Shown piece by piece: positions 16,783 to 25,854 of a stretch of DNA of 64,000 nt (position 1 is the first letter of the stretch; the number at the start of each line of letters is the position of its first letter). Location: the NCBI GenBank assembly GCA_902761735.1, contig CACWLL010000004.1, positions 62,001 through 126,000 on the forward strand. Direction: 5' to 3'. The notes beneath the pieces are model-generated. The model was given only the letters and a program-made list of their open reading frames with translations. It ran no database searches and was not told where the DNA came from. Made by a program: the position numbers and the translations under genes. Source of the stretch: an uncultured bacterium. Lineage in GTDB: Bacteria; Cyanobacteriota; Vampirovibrionia; Gastranaerophilales; Gastranaerophilaceae.

Positions 16783-18537
16783 ATGAGTATTAACGGTTTA
16801 GGCGGTGAAAGTTTAGCCGCAAAAATTAAATTAATGCAACAGCAAAGGCAGCAGGGTGCTCAAAAAGCAGGGCAACAGAAGCCGATTGCCGGTCAACAGC
16901 CTGAACAAAATCTAGGGGTGCAAACGAAAGAAAATAATGCACCTACCCTAAATCGTGACAAGTCGGTATTTTCCCAACAGCAACCGACAGGAGCTCCACA
17001 AGCTGCTCAAGGCTCTCAATCTGCGCAGCAGCCGCAAGGAGCACAAGCTACTCAAGGTTCACAAACAGGTAATTTCGCAAGCAAATTAAATTCTATGCTT
17101 GCTAAAAATAATAATATTAGTACCCGTAGTAATATGGAAGGTACGGCTTCTACTTCAAAATCTTATGATAATGTCAAAAATTTGAAAACCGAAGCTCAAT
17201 TGAAGAATGCAAAAACTCAATTGATGGCTGACTTTATGAAGATGGATAAATCTGAATTCCACAACAAAATGGATCAAATTCAGATGAAGATGTCTGAATT
17301 AAAATCAGGTAATAGGGCTACCGGTACCCAAAATACAGATGGAACTACAGGTACTAAGAATGCTGATAAAACCGAAAAACAACAAAAAGCTGACGAGAAA
17401 AAGTCAGAAGAATTGAAGGACAAAGGTTCAGATGCAACAAATGATGCAAAATCAGCTGATTCAAAGGCTTCTTCTGCGGAATCAAATGGTGAAGCAAAAT
17501 CAAGTGATGCGAAATCTGCCGATGCAAGAGGAAAAGCCGAATCAAAAGAATCAAAGGCAATAAATAAAGATCTTGCAAAAGCTTCTAAGACTCAAAACAA
17601 AGAAGTTAAAGCTTTTAATAAAGAAATGAAGAATTCAGGCAAAGAAGCTGCTAAAATTAATAAAGAAATGGATAAAAACCAAAAAGTTATTGATCAAGCA
17701 ATGTCTGAATTAGAATCTTTAACAGCAGGTGATAATACCGGAGTCGGAGAAAAGAGTGCAAACTCATTGAAGCTTGCAGGTGAAGACGAAAATAATAATG
17801 TCGACAATCAGAATGATGTCGGAGGACTTCAAGGCTCATCAAGAAAAGCTGTTAATAAAGGAGCAGAGGGTACTGAGGGTTCAGAGAATAAAGACGGTGA
17901 TAGAATCCAGCAGTTGGCTCAACAAATCAGTAACGCATCGAGTGCTAATAAAGCTGCAAGCAAGAAGTTGCATAAAATATCTGTCGGACAAAACAAGACA
18001 GTAAAAACAATGCAGAAAAAATCAGCAATGCAGGCTAAATTCTATAATAAACAGAAAGCTCAGTTGAATAAGAATATGACAGCGGCACAAAAGGTTGTTA
18101 AAACTGGTGAAACTGTTGAAAAAGTCGGTAATACAGTAGCAGTTGTTGGTGGAACAACTAAAGATATCGGTACAGTAACTCAGGGCGTAGGAAAAGCTAT
18201 GGCAAGCTGTGTTTATACGGCAAGTGCAGCTCCGGGTGTAATTAATGCAGGTATTCAAACTAATACATACGGCGGTAAAGTAGAAAAGGTTGGTAATTTT
18301 ACATCCGCTGCAGGTAAGGGTACTCAAGCGGTAGGACACTTGGCTGAGGGGGAAACAAGTGCGGCATTAAAAACCGGTATGGGTGCATTAAAAACGGGTG
18401 CGGCTGCTGTTAAATCAGCAAAGGCAGGTGATAAAGCAGCAAAAGCAACAGGTAAAGCCGATAAAGCTGCTGCTGCTACGGAAAAAGCAAGTGAACAGGC
18501 TGCTAAAAAAGCAGAAGAATTGGCTCAGAAAAAATAA
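16783..18537 (+). CDS. Large low-complexity coiled-coil orphan inside the ribosomal cluster
   Basis: 584 residues, not recognised. The first 100 residues are Gln/Ala/Gly-rich (AQGSQSAQQPQGAQATQGSQ). A Lys/Glu/Ser/Ala-rich middle at about 115-320 should form coiled coil (KEVKAFNKEMKNSGKEAAKI). Residues about 430-520 form a Gly/Val/Ala-rich, weakly hydrophobic part (KVGNTVAVVGGTTKDIGTV), and the tail is Ala/Lys-rich. No Sec signal. The design recalls secreted or surface scaffold proteins, but no homology is recognised. RBS AAGAGG before the ATG; promoter region with TATATATATGAG; own terminator. It separates rpsH from rplF. Confidence 0.75.
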   Translation: MSINGLGGESLAAKIKLMQQQRQQGAQKAGQQKPIAGQQPEQNLGVQTKENNAPTLNRDKSVFSQQQPTGAPQAAQGSQSAQQPQGAQATQGSQTGNFASKLNSMLAKNNNISTRSNMEGTASTSKSYDNVKNLKTEAQLKNAKTQLMADFMKMDKSEFHNKMDQIQMKMSELKSGNRATGTQNTDGTTGTKNADKTEKQQKADEKKSEELKDKGSDATNDAKSADSKASSAESNGEAKSSDAKSADARGKAESKESKAINKDLAKASKTQNKEVKAFNKEMKNSGKEAAKINKEMDKNQKVIDQAMSELESLTAGDNTGVGEKSANSLKLAGEDENNNVDNQNDVGGLQGSSRKAVNKGAEGTEGSENKDGDRIQQLAQQISNASSANKAASKKLHKISVGQNKTVKTMQKKSAMQAKFYNKQKAQLNKNMTAAQKVVKTGETVEKVGNTVAVVGGTTKDIGTVTQGVGKAMASCVYTASAAPGVINAGIQTNTYGGKVEKVGNFTSAAGKGTQAVGHLAEGETSAALKTGMGALKTGAAAVKSAKAGDKAAKATGKADKAAAATEKASEQAAKKAEELAQKK

Positions 18538-18550
18538 TAAATCTTTTATA

Positions 18551-18585
18551 AAAAAATTATCGTCACATAGTGGCGATATTTTTTT
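18551..18585 (+). terminator. Terminator of the coiled-coil orphan
   Basis: Stem TATCGTCAC-ata-GTGGCGATA (18558-18578, one T-G pair) followed by a run of seven T residues. Confidence 0.8.
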
Positions 18586-18620
18586 GTCTGTATTATAACT
18601 TTACGAATATTAATAACCTG

Positions 18621-18649
18621 TTTACAATATAGTTTGTCCGTGGTACGCT
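18621..18649 (+). promoter_or_regulatory. Promoter of rplF-rplR
   Basis: TTTACA (18621-18626), 17-base spacer, and extended -10 TGG-TACGCT (18641-18649). The leader after it holds a 7-base-pair hairpin, TGTCAGG with CCTGACA (18658-18690 region), before the rplF ribosome site. Confidence 0.6.
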
Positions 18650-18721
18650 ACTTGTTGTGTCAGGTGTAATTGGTAGAAAAGCCTGACAGAGTTTATTAAT
18701 ATACCATAAGGAGAAAACACT

Positions 18722-19261
18722 ATGTCACGTATTGGTAAGAAGCCGATTGACATTCCGCAAGGAGTCGAAGTAAAAATAGACGGACAAGAAGTTACGGTTA
18801 AAGGTCCTTTGGGACAAGAATCCGTTAACGTTCGTTCTGAAATTAAAGTAGAAGTGAAAGACAATCAAATTGTTTTAACAAAAACAGTTGACAGCAGAGT
18901 TGCAGATGCTTTATATGGTTTATCAAGAACCTTAGTTGCAAACGCTGTTCACGGTGTTAAAGAAGGTTTCGAAAAGAAGCTTGAAATTCAAGGTGTTGGT
19001 TACCGTGCTAATATGGAAGGTAAGAACTTGAACTTAGCATTAGGGTACTCTCACCCGGTAATTGTTGAGCCGCCTGCAGGTATCACGATTTCTGTTGAAG
19101 CTAACACGAAGATTTCCGTAAAAGGCAGCAACAAACAAACTGTTGGTGACGTTGCAGCATTCATCAGATCTAAACGTCCTCCTGAAGTATACAAAGGAAA
19201 AGGTGTTAGATATGAAGGTGAATACGTAAGACGTAAAGCCGGTAAAGCAGGTAAGAAATAG
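18722..19261 (+). CDS. rplF: 50S ribosomal protein L6
   Basis: 179 residues. L6 sits near the GTPase centre on 23S rRNA. N-terminal MSRIGKKPIDIPQGVEV and the C-terminal signature KRPPEVYKGKGVRYEGEYV are diagnostic. RBS AAGGAG nine bases before the ATG. It begins the third ribosomal unit of this window. Confidence 0.97.
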   Translation: MSRIGKKPIDIPQGVEVKIDGQEVTVKGPLGQESVNVRSEIKVEVKDNQIVLTKTVDSRVADALYGLSRTLVANAVHGVKEGFEKKLEIQGVGYRANMEGKNLNLALGYSHPVIVEPPAGITISVEANTKISVKGSNKQTVGDVAAFIRSKRPPEVYKGKGVRYEGEYVRRKAGKAGKK

Positions 19262-19377
19262 TAAATAGCTTGTATTTAAACCTAAATTACCTTTTTTAAG
19301 GTGATTTAAAGCAAACCAGCCCATATAAACTCTTGAGGTGGGTTCTCAAAGCAGTTTGGGTATGAAAGGAAAAGAAA

Positions 19378-19746
19378 ATGATTAAACAAAAAATTAGAAA
19401 ACCTCAAGTACAAAAAAGACATCAGTCAATAAGAGTAAAACTTTCAGGAACTCCTGATTGCCCGAGATTGGCTGTATATAGAAGTACAAAACACATTTAT
19501 GCTCAAATTATTGATGACGTAAATAAAGTTACATTAGCTTCTGCTTCTTCAATTGATAAAGAATTGAAAGAAAAATTGGCTCACGGTGGTAACATTGATT
19601 CAGCAAAAGTTGTTGGTGAAGCTATCGCTAAAAGAGCACTTAAAGCAGGTGTTAAAGATGTAGTTTTTGATAGAGGCGGATTCTTGTATCACGGTCGTGT
19701 TGCGGCATTGGCTGATGCAGCTCGTGAAGCAGGTCTTAACTTCTAA
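19378..19746 (+). CDS. rplR: 50S ribosomal protein L18
   Basis: 122 residues. L18 binds 5S rRNA together with L5. [20 protein letters not shown] and the end [20 protein letters not shown] are typical. RBS GAAAGGAAAAG. The 116-base gap after rplF includes a short inverted repeat (GGTGATTTAAAGC region) without clear function. A strong terminator follows, so rpsE, rpmD, rplO and secY must lie elsewhere. Confidence 0.97.
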   Translation: MIKQKIRKPQVQKRHQSIRVKLSGTPDCPRLAVYRSTKHIYAQIIDDVNKVTLASASSIDKELKEKLAHGGNIDSAKVVGEAIAKRALKAGVKDVVFDRGGFLYHGRVAALADAAREAGLNF

Positions 19747-19767
19747 TTCATTGCAAAGAAATTACTT

Positions 19768-19802
19768 AATAACCCTCAGTTTCTGCTGAGGGTTATTTTT
19801 AG
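19768..19802 (+). terminator. Terminator of rplF-rplR
   Basis: Perfect stem AATAACCCTCAG (19768-19779) with CTGAGGGTTATT (19786-19797), followed by T residues. Confidence 0.9.
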
Positions 19803-19837
19803 TTTGATTTTTCTAAAATTCAGAAAAGTAAAGACTA

Positions 19838-19866
19838 TTGCAAATTATTAGTGTTTATAGTACACT
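19838..19866 (+). promoter_or_regulatory. Candidate promoter of pckA
   Basis: TTGCAA (19838-19843), 17-base spacer, TACACT (19861-19866), about 48 bases before the start codon. A second AT-rich block, ACTATATATAGG, follows directly and resembles the one before the gene at 15101. Confidence 0.5.
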
Positions 19867-19913
19867 AACTATATATAGGTAAAATTCAAACCCATAACAA
19901 AGGAGGAAATATA

Positions 19914-21515
19914 ATGGAAACTTATGGTATTGAAAAGTTAGGAATTACCTCTCCTTCAGCAGTACATAGAAACTGGACTCCTGCTCAGTTAACTGAAGCT
20001 GCAATAAGAAGAGGTGAAGGCTCATTGTCTGAAACAGGCGCTTTAGTTGTTACAACCGGAAAATATACAGGTCGTTCTCCTAAGGATAAATTTATTGTTG
20101 ATACACCTAGCATCCATGACGATATCGCATGGGGTAAAGTAAACCGTCCAATTTCAAGAGATGCATTTAATTCAATAAAATCAAAAATGATTAACTATTT
20201 GAACGGTAAAGAAGTATTTATTTTTGATGGTTACGCAGGTGCTGACAAAACTTATACTCAGAAATTCAGAGTTATTAATGAATTAGCAAGTCAAAATATG
20301 TTTATTCACCAATTGTTAATCAGACCTACAGCAGAAGAATTAGCAAGTTATGGTGAGGCAGATTATACAATTATCTGTGCACCGGGATTCAAATGTGATC
20401 CGGCAGTTGACGGCACAAATTCTGAAGCTTGTATAGCAATCGACTATGAAGCTCATATGATTATTATTGCAGGGTCTCAGTATTCAGGTGAAATTAAGAA
20501 ATCTGTATTTGCTACTATGAACTATGTTATGACAAAGAAGAATGTTCTTCCTATGCACTGTTCAGCAAATATGGATCCTGAAACTCACGAAACAGCTGTT
20601 TTCTTTGGTCTTTCAGGTACTGGTAAGACTACATTATCAGCAGATCCTAGTCGTAAATTAATCGGTGATGATGAACACGGTTGGTCACCTGATGGCGTAT
20701 TTAACTTTGAAGGCGGATGCTATGCAAAATGTATCAACCTTACGGAAGAAAATGAACCTGATATTTATAATGCTATTAAATTTGGTTCATTAGTTGAAAA
20801 CGTAATTATGAATCCTGAAACAAGAGAATTAGATTTCTTTGACGGTTCATTGACAGAAAACACTCGTGTTGGTTATCCTGTTAATTATATTAATAATGCA
20901 GCTATTCCTTCAATGGGTGGTATTCCGAAAGTTGTTGTATTCTTAACAGCTGATGCTTTTGGTGTTCTTCCTCCAATCTCAAGATTAGATAAGAATGCTG
21001 CTATGTATCACTTCGTAACTGGTTTTACTTCTAAATTAGCCGGTACGGAAAGAGGTATAACAGAACCTGTTCCTACATTTTCAACATTGTTTGGTGAACC
21101 GTTTATGCCTATGGATGCATCAGTTTATGCAAAAATGTTAGGGGATAAATTAGACCAATACGGTACTAAGGTATACTTAGTAAATACAGGATGGGCAGGC
21201 GGCTCTGCTTCTTCCGGTGCTAAGAGAATGAAGTTGGCTTATACAAGAGCTATGGTTTCTGCCGCATTGAACGGTTCTTTTGATTCTATCGAATTCAAAC
21301 ACCATGATGTATTCAATGTGGATTATCCTACATCTTGTCCTAACGTTCCTGATGAAATGTTGGATGCAAGAGGTATGTGGTCTGATAAGGCTGCTTATGA
21401 TGAAGCTGCTAACAAGTTGGCTCAAATGTTCAATGATAACTTTACATCTAAATATCCGAACATGCCATCAGAAATTGTTAATGCAGGCCCAAAGCCGTTA
21501 AGCTCAGTTAAGTAA
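19914..21515 (+). CDS. pckA: Phosphoenolpyruvate carboxykinase (ATP)
   Basis: Interconverts oxaloacetate and ATP with phosphoenolpyruvate, CO2 and ADP; in fermenting gut bacteria it often runs towards oxaloacetate. 533 residues, the usual length of the ATP-dependent family. Seen: TTGKYTGRSPKDKFIVDTP near the N-terminus, the kinase P-loop GLSGTGKTTLSADPSRKLIG and the metal-binding DDEHGWSPDGVFNFEGGCYA. RBS AAAGGAGGAAAT is close to ideal, which fits high expression. Monocistronic between two terminators. Confidence 0.97.
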   Translation: METYGIEKLGITSPSAVHRNWTPAQLTEAAIRRGEGSLSETGALVVTTGKYTGRSPKDKFIVDTPSIHDDIAWGKVNRPISRDAFNSIKSKMINYLNGKEVFIFDGYAGADKTYTQKFRVINELASQNMFIHQLLIRPTAEELASYGEADYTIICAPGFKCDPAVDGTNSEACIAIDYEAHMIIIAGSQYSGEIKKSVFATMNYVMTKKNVLPMHCSANMDPETHETAVFFGLSGTGKTTLSADPSRKLIGDDEHGWSPDGVFNFEGGCYAKCINLTEENEPDIYNAIKFGSLVENVIMNPETRELDFFDGSLTENTRVGYPVNYINNAAIPSMGGIPKVVVFLTADAFGVLPPISRLDKNAAMYHFVTGFTSKLAGTERGITEPVPTFSTLFGEPFMPMDASVYAKMLGDKLDQYGTKVYLVNTGWAGGSASSGAKRMKLAYTRAMVSAALNGSFDSIEFKHHDVFNVDYPTSCPNVPDEMLDARGMWSDKAAYDEAANKLAQMFNDNFTSKYPNMPSEIVNAGPKPLSSVK

Positions 21516-21537
21516 TATTTAAAATTTACTTTCACAT

Positions 21538-21568
21538 AAAAGGCTCTGTAAAAGTACAGAGCCTTTTT
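21538..21568 (+). terminator. Terminator of pckA
   Basis: Perfect stem AAAAGGCTCTGT with ACAGAGCCTTTT, 6-base loop, followed by T. It ends only about 18 bases before the -10 box of ribF. Confidence 0.9.
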
Positions 21569-21585
21569 GTTTGGTTTGTTTAGGG

Positions 21586-21591
21586 TATAAT
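21586..21591 (+). promoter_or_regulatory. Consensus -10 box of ribF (leaderless type)
   Basis: Perfect TATAAT, preceded by GGG, placed exactly six bases before the ATG at 21598. An ATG at 21592 directly abuts the box and could not be in the transcript. No Shine-Dalgarno sequence is present. Confidence 0.65.
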
Positions 21592-21597
21592 ATGTAT

Positions 21598-22494
21598 ATG
21601 GAGATTTTTTCGGAGTTAATTAAAAAAGAGAATTTATCTTTAGCGTTAGGATTTTTTGACGGTGTTCATAGAGGGCATCGGAAAGTTATCTCGTCTGCTG
21701 TAAATTATGCAAAAATTAACGGGTTAAAGTCTGCTGTAATAACATTTAAAAATCATCCTTTTTGCTATTTTAGAAAAATTGAACCAAAATATATTTTAAC
21801 GGAATCCGAACGCAGAAAAAAGATTGCGGATTTAGGGGCGGATTATCTGTTTGAATTGGACTTTGAAAAAATAGCATCTATGTCTGCAAAGGATTATATG
21901 GAGAATATAATAGTAAAAAATTTTTCTCCAAAATCTATTTTTACAGGATTTAATCACTGTTTTGGCAAAGGAAAATCAGGAGATACAAAATTTTTAGCGG
22001 ATAATGCGGAAAAATACGGATATGAATATTTTATGATTACTCCTCAAAAATTCGGTGAAGAATTAATCAGCAGCACTATTATAAGAAAATATTTAAAGGA
22101 AGGGAATATCAAAAAAGCTAATCAAATGCTTGGGGATAATTTCGGTATAGACGGTTGTGTTGTAAAAGGCAGACAACTTGGGCGGCAAATCGGGTTTAAA
22201 ACAGCAAATATTATTATGCCTGAAAGAATAGTGGAAATCCCGTTTGGTGCATATTCGACCTCTGTTATATACAAAGATAAAACTTATAAAGGGGTGACAA
22301 ATTATGGTATTCGCCCTACGGTTAATAATACCAATACTGCAACGGTAGAAACTCATATTTTAGATTTCGATAAAGATATATATGGGGAGAATATTAGGGT
22401 TGAATTTATTAATATGCTACGTACTGAAAAAAGGTTTTCTTCATTAGAAGATTTAAAAACGCAAATAGCAAATGATATAAATTCCGTATTATAG
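21598..22494 (+). CDS. ribF: Bifunctional riboflavin kinase / FAD synthetase
   Basis: Phosphorylates riboflavin to FMN and adenylates FMN to FAD. 298 residues from the ATG at 21598. The N-terminal nucleotidyltransferase domain shows LGFFDGVHRGHRKVI (HxGH-type) and SSTIIRKYLKEG; the C-terminal kinase domain shows GRQLGRQIGFKTANI and GVTNYGIRPTV. I chose 21598 because the -10 box sits six bases upstream; 21592 would add two residues. No ribosome-binding sequence, hence a likely leaderless transcript. Confidence 0.95.
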   Translation: MEIFSELIKKENLSLALGFFDGVHRGHRKVISSAVNYAKINGLKSAVITFKNHPFCYFRKIEPKYILTESERRKKIADLGADYLFELDFEKIASMSAKDYMENIIVKNFSPKSIFTGFNHCFGKGKSGDTKFLADNAEKYGYEYFMITPQKFGEELISSTIIRKYLKEGNIKKANQMLGDNFGIDGCVVKGRQLGRQIGFKTANIIMPERIVEIPFGAYSTSVIYKDKTYKGVTNYGIRPTVNNTNTATVETHILDFDKDIYGENIRVEFINMLRTEKRFSSLEDLKTQIANDINSVL

Positions 22495-22496
22495 GT

Positions 22497-22853
22497 TTAA
22501 ACTCGTCCGTATATATCCTTGTATCTTATAATATCATCTTCTGATAAAATGTTTCCTGTTTGAATTTCAAGAATTTCTAATTCTGAATCTTGAGAATTTC
22601 CGACAGAATGAATTGCTTTTAACGGGATGTCTATATTTTGACCTTCTGACAAGGTTTGTTCGTTCTCCCCAAGTAGAATATCAGCTTTCCCCTTTAGTAT
22701 GAACCAATGTTCACATCTGTGATTGTGTGATTGCACAGAGAGTTTTGCTCCCGAATTAATATGGAGAATTTTTGTGAGATAACCATCTCCTTTTGCTATA
22801 TTTACGTAATATCCCCATGGACGGTTAAATTTTTCTTGTGTAAAGTCTTTCAT
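22497..22853 (-). CDS. Cupin protein, mannose-6-phosphate isomerase (type II) like
   Basis: 118 residues from the ATG at 22853, which has GGAGAG seven bases upstream; a TTG at 22868 is a poorer start. It matches the stand-alone cupin domain found at the C-terminus of type II phosphomannose isomerase/GDP-mannose pyrophosphorylase proteins: RPWGYY near the start, the metal-binding SVQSHNHRCEHWFILKGKA and the second cupin motif IPLKAIHSVGNS. Likely role: mannose-6-phosphate/fructose-6-phosphate interconversion for sugar nucleotides; sugar specificity is inference. Convergent with ribF, ending two bases after its stop. Confidence 0.85.
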   Translation of the reverse strand: MKDFTQEKFNRPWGYYVNIAKGDGYLTKILHINSGAKLSVQSHNHRCEHWFILKGKADILLGENEQTLSEGQNIDIPLKAIHSVGNSQDSELEILEIQTGNILSEDDIIRYKDIYGRV

Positions 22854-22944
22854 TTGCCAGCTCTCCAATCCATGTTATTTATTATAAATCAGGGTGTGCG
22901 TTTTGTAAACTTTTTGTTTCGGGTTTTTATTTGTTGGCAAAGCA

Positions 22945-22953
22945 TGATAGAAT
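22945..22953 (+). promoter_or_regulatory. Extended -10 promoter of the lytic transglycosylase (leaderless type)
   Basis: TGA-TAGAAT followed by seven bases and the ATG at 22961. No Shine-Dalgarno sequence in between. Confidence 0.55.
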
Positions 22954-22960
22954 ATAAAGT

Positions 22961-24937
22961 ATGATTAGCTGGGATACTTTTAAAAAATATGTTTATACAG
23001 TAGCTGCAAGCTCTGCTCTTGTCGTATTGTTATTCTATTTCGGGTTAAACATATATCAACCGCCAAGTAAAACTGAGGAGATATATACTCAAGCTTTAAA
23101 AGAATATAATGCGAAAAATTATTCACAAGCGTATTATTTGTTCTCAAAGGTAAATATAATTTCTGATTTGAAACCTTTGGCAATATATCATCAAGGTGTT
23201 TCGGCATCCGATATTGAAGATAAAAAATCTGCGGAAAAACAATATAAGTTCTTTCTGATGTTGTATCCGAAACATATGTTATCGATTAAAGTCAGGTATA
23301 ATCTTGCTCAAATACTTGCGGATTCAAATCCTGATGCGGCGAAGAAGCATTTTGAATATATAATAAATCATTTTCCAAGTTCGGATTATGCAATTGCCTC
23401 AGAGTATTATTTGGGACATTTGTTATTAAAAAGTTATGAAGGGCAAAAAATATTTCCGCTTTCAGCAAAAGAAGATATTCAAAATCATTTCAGACATTAC
23501 TTGAAAAAGGCTCCGTCAGGGAGGCTTGTTATGTCTGTTATAAATGATTGGAATACTCTTGATACTACAATATCAAAAGATGACTATTTGTTGATGGCAA
23601 AATCCAGTTATAATATAGGAGATTATAAAAGAGCTGATGAACTTTCAAAAAAATCCGAGATTAAAAGCAGTTGGGCATTTGATGTAGTCAATGCAAAGGC
23701 TATGGGGAATGATGCCAGAATAAAATTTTTAACCGAGTGGGGGTTAAAAGGTAATGCGGATTATATTGATAAGGAAGATGTTTATAAAGCAATAGATGCA
23801 TATATGTCTATTGTTCCGTCTAAATATAATGCAGCGGTTAACTTGTTTGGCATGGCAAAATCCCGAGGAAAGGATTATTTACTGCTAATAAAATGCCGAT
23901 ATGAAAATTCAAGTGAAAGTGCGGATTGCTATAAAAATCTTTATTTGTGGTATCCTACGAGTGACTTTACGGCAGAGGCTCAAGCTAAGATATTTTTAGA
24001 TATGGTTCATAAAAATAATGTGCCTGATGCTCAACGTATCGGTATTGATTTTTTGAATAAATATAAGAATGACTCTACTTATGCTCCAATGGTAATGTAT
24101 TACATGGGGCGCGTAAGTGAAAGAGTTAAAGCTTATCAGGATTATGTTAATTATTATCGCGGCGTAATTTCAAGATTTCCTGATAATTATTATGCCTTTA
24201 GAGCCTATGTCAGATTAAAGAATAATAAAAACTCTATTATTGCAACAGGAATAAAGGAGAAGCCAATAGAATTCCCTTATGAAAAACGTCACCTGTTTCT
24301 TGAAAAGCTTGTTGCTCTGGGGGACTGGGATGTCCTTAATGAGTATACTTTCTATGATGATTTTCTGAAGAGTTGGGCATTATACCAAAAGGGTGAAAAT
24401 AGTCATGCAATGCTTGTGGCAAGGGATGCAATGGATAAATTGGAAGAAAAACCTCATAGAAGTGACTTACGTTGGCGATTAGTTTATCCTGTATTTTATT
24501 ATGAGCAAATCAGAAGTGCTTCCGATAGAGCCGGAGTCAATGCACCACTGATGCTTGGTTTGACAAGAGAAGAAAGTTATTTTAATCCGAATGCTCAAAG
24601 TTCTGTCGGCGCCAAGGGGCTTATGCAGCTTATGCCTGCAACCGGTGCTGATACGGCTTTTAAACACGGGATTACCGGTGTTAATTTATTAAATCCCGAT
24701 ATGAATATTACTCTAGGTTGCTATCATTATGCTGCAGCAAGGAGTCAACTGGATGGGATAGAGCTATCTTCCGTTGCCGCATACAATTCAGGTGTAGGTG
24801 CTGTAAAACAGTGGAAACAGTCATTAAATTACTATGATCCTGATTTGTTTGTTGAACAAATTCCATATCAGGAAACAAGAGAATATGTGAAAAAAGTTTT
24901 TCGTTCTTATTGGAATTATGTGAGAATATACGAATAA
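22961..24937 (+). CDS. Membrane-anchored soluble-type lytic murein transglycosylase with TPR-like repeats
   Basis: Cleaves peptidoglycan glycan strands with anhydro-muropeptide formation. 658 residues. An N-terminal membrane segment (about 11-30, YTVAASSALVVLLFYFGLNI) acts as anchor or uncleaved signal. Residues 40-500 form a helical solenoid with TPR-like units, as in Slt70. The C-terminal SLT domain has the catalytic Glu538 in LTREESYFNPNAQS, then GAKGLMQLMPATG and VAAYNSGVGAV. The transcript is probably leaderless: no Shine-Dalgarno and a -10 box 7 bases before the ATG. A hairpin terminator overlaps its stop. Confidence 0.93.
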   Translation: MISWDTFKKYVYTVAASSALVVLLFYFGLNIYQPPSKTEEIYTQALKEYNAKNYSQAYYLFSKVNIISDLKPLAIYHQGVSASDIEDKKSAEKQYKFFLMLYPKHMLSIKVRYNLAQILADSNPDAAKKHFEYIINHFPSSDYAIASEYYLGHLLLKSYEGQKIFPLSAKEDIQNHFRHYLKKAPSGRLVMSVINDWNTLDTTISKDDYLLMAKSSYNIGDYKRADELSKKSEIKSSWAFDVVNAKAMGNDARIKFLTEWGLKGNADYIDKEDVYKAIDAYMSIVPSKYNAAVNLFGMAKSRGKDYLLLIKCRYENSSESADCYKNLYLWYPTSDFTAEAQAKIFLDMVHKNNVPDAQRIGIDFLNKYKNDSTYAPMVMYYMGRVSERVKAYQDYVNYYRGVISRFPDNYYAFRAYVRLKNNKNSIIATGIKEKPIEFPYEKRHLFLEKLVALGDWDVLNEYTFYDDFLKSWALYQKGENSHAMLVARDAMDKLEEKPHRSDLRWRLVYPVFYYEQIRSASDRAGVNAPLMLGLTREESYFNPNAQSSVGAKGLMQLMPATGADTAFKHGITGVNLLNPDMNITLGCYHYAAARSQLDGIELSSVAAYNSGVGAVKQWKQSLNYYDPDLFVEQIPYQETREYVKKVFRSYWNYVRIYE

Positions 24938-24968
24938 GTAATATTTAATCAGTAAAATATTACTTTTA
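24936..24968. terminator. Bidirectional terminator between convergent genes
   Basis: Perfect 11-base arms AAGTAATATTT (24936-24946) and AAATATTACTT (24955-24965) followed by TTAAT. It overlaps the last base pairs of both convergent genes. Confidence 0.65.
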
Positions 24969-25854
24969 ATAGCATTTTAATATATCCTCGGGTTCCGAAT
25001 TTAGCTTTGAATTTACTACGATTATTAATTAAAAAATTAAAGGTTTCAGGACGTATTTTCATGTTATTTTCAATATTTATTTTAAATCTTTTGTCAGTAT
25101 GATATTTTTTGTCCCCGCATATATAGCTGTTTTCTCCTGCATTAGACATGTGTCTGCGGTATGCCAAAAGAGGGGCATATATCATTGTTGAACCGCCAAC
25201 AAGATGTGCAAAATTAAATAAAAATTTATCCGGACAAACTATCCATTTTTCAGGATGTTTGTAATTTAAAATTAAATCAATTGCAGTTTTCCTGTACATT
25301 GCAGTGCTGTTTGGTGCCCAATACCAACCTCCGAATTTTTTATTACCGATTACTTTATATTCAACTTCTTCAGGGTTTATATTCAATAACTCTTCAAGCG
25401 TTTTTACTTTTATTTTGTCTTTGTATTCAGGTGCATATATTGAATTTGTTGTATGAATTTCATTGTTTTCATCTATTTCAACAATTTGAGATGTTGTGAA
25501 GGCTGTACTTAGGGACATGTGTGTTCTAATGTGAACTTCAGTATAATTTTTGGATAAGATATCATCAGAGTCAATAAAAGCAACAAACGTTCCTTGCGCA
25601 ATTCTTAATCCGTCAAGCATAGATGAAAATTGCCCCTGCGTTTTATCGTGCTTGATTAATGTAATCCTTTTGTCCTGATTGCATTGTATAAAATGTTCAA
25701 TAACGGCCACGGAATTATCAGTTGAGTTGTCGTCTACTATTATAAGTTCTATGTTTTCATAAGTCTGTTGGTTTATACTGTCGAGGGTATCTTCTATAAA
25801 TTCCGAATAATTGTATGAAGTTACAACAAAACTTACAAGAGGGAACTTAAGCAT
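24949..25854 (-). CDS. Family 2 glycosyltransferase
   Basis: 301 residues from the ATG at 25854, preceded by AAGGAG eight bases upstream inside the end of the TerC gene. GT-A fold: VSFVVTSYNYSEFIEDTLDS, nucleotide-binding VDDNSTDNS, and the DxD-like metal site VAFIDSDDILS. It would transfer a sugar from a nucleotide sugar to a surface polysaccharide or lipid carrier; donor and acceptor unknown. No membrane segments. Overlaps the upstream gene by 8 bases, so translation is probably coupled. Confidence 0.9.
   Translation of the reverse strand: MLKFPLVSFVVTSYNYSEFIEDTLDSINQQTYENIELIIVDDNSTDNSVAVIEHFIQCNQDKRITLIKHDKTQGQFSSMLDGLRIAQGTFVAFIDSDDILSKNYTEVHIRTHMSLSTAFTTSQIVEIDENNEIHTTNSIYAPEYKDKIKVKTLEELLNINPEEVEYKVIGNKKFGGWYWAPNSTAMYRKTAIDLILNYKHPEKWIVCPDKFLFNFAHLVGGSTMIYAPLLAYRRHMSNAGENSYICGDKKYHTDKRFKINIENNMKIRPETFNFLINNRSKFKAKFGTRGYIKMLLKVIFY

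Noticed and set aside
18022-18339. Minus-strand frame of 105 residues in the coiled-coil orphan
   Set aside because: Reverse reading of a Val/Gly/Ala/Thr-rich region; Ser/Cys/Tyr-rich composition without ribosome site.
22854-22868. TTG start for the cupin gene
   Set aside because: The ATG at 22853 has a well-placed GGAGAG, and the added residues are part of that ribosome-binding sequence.
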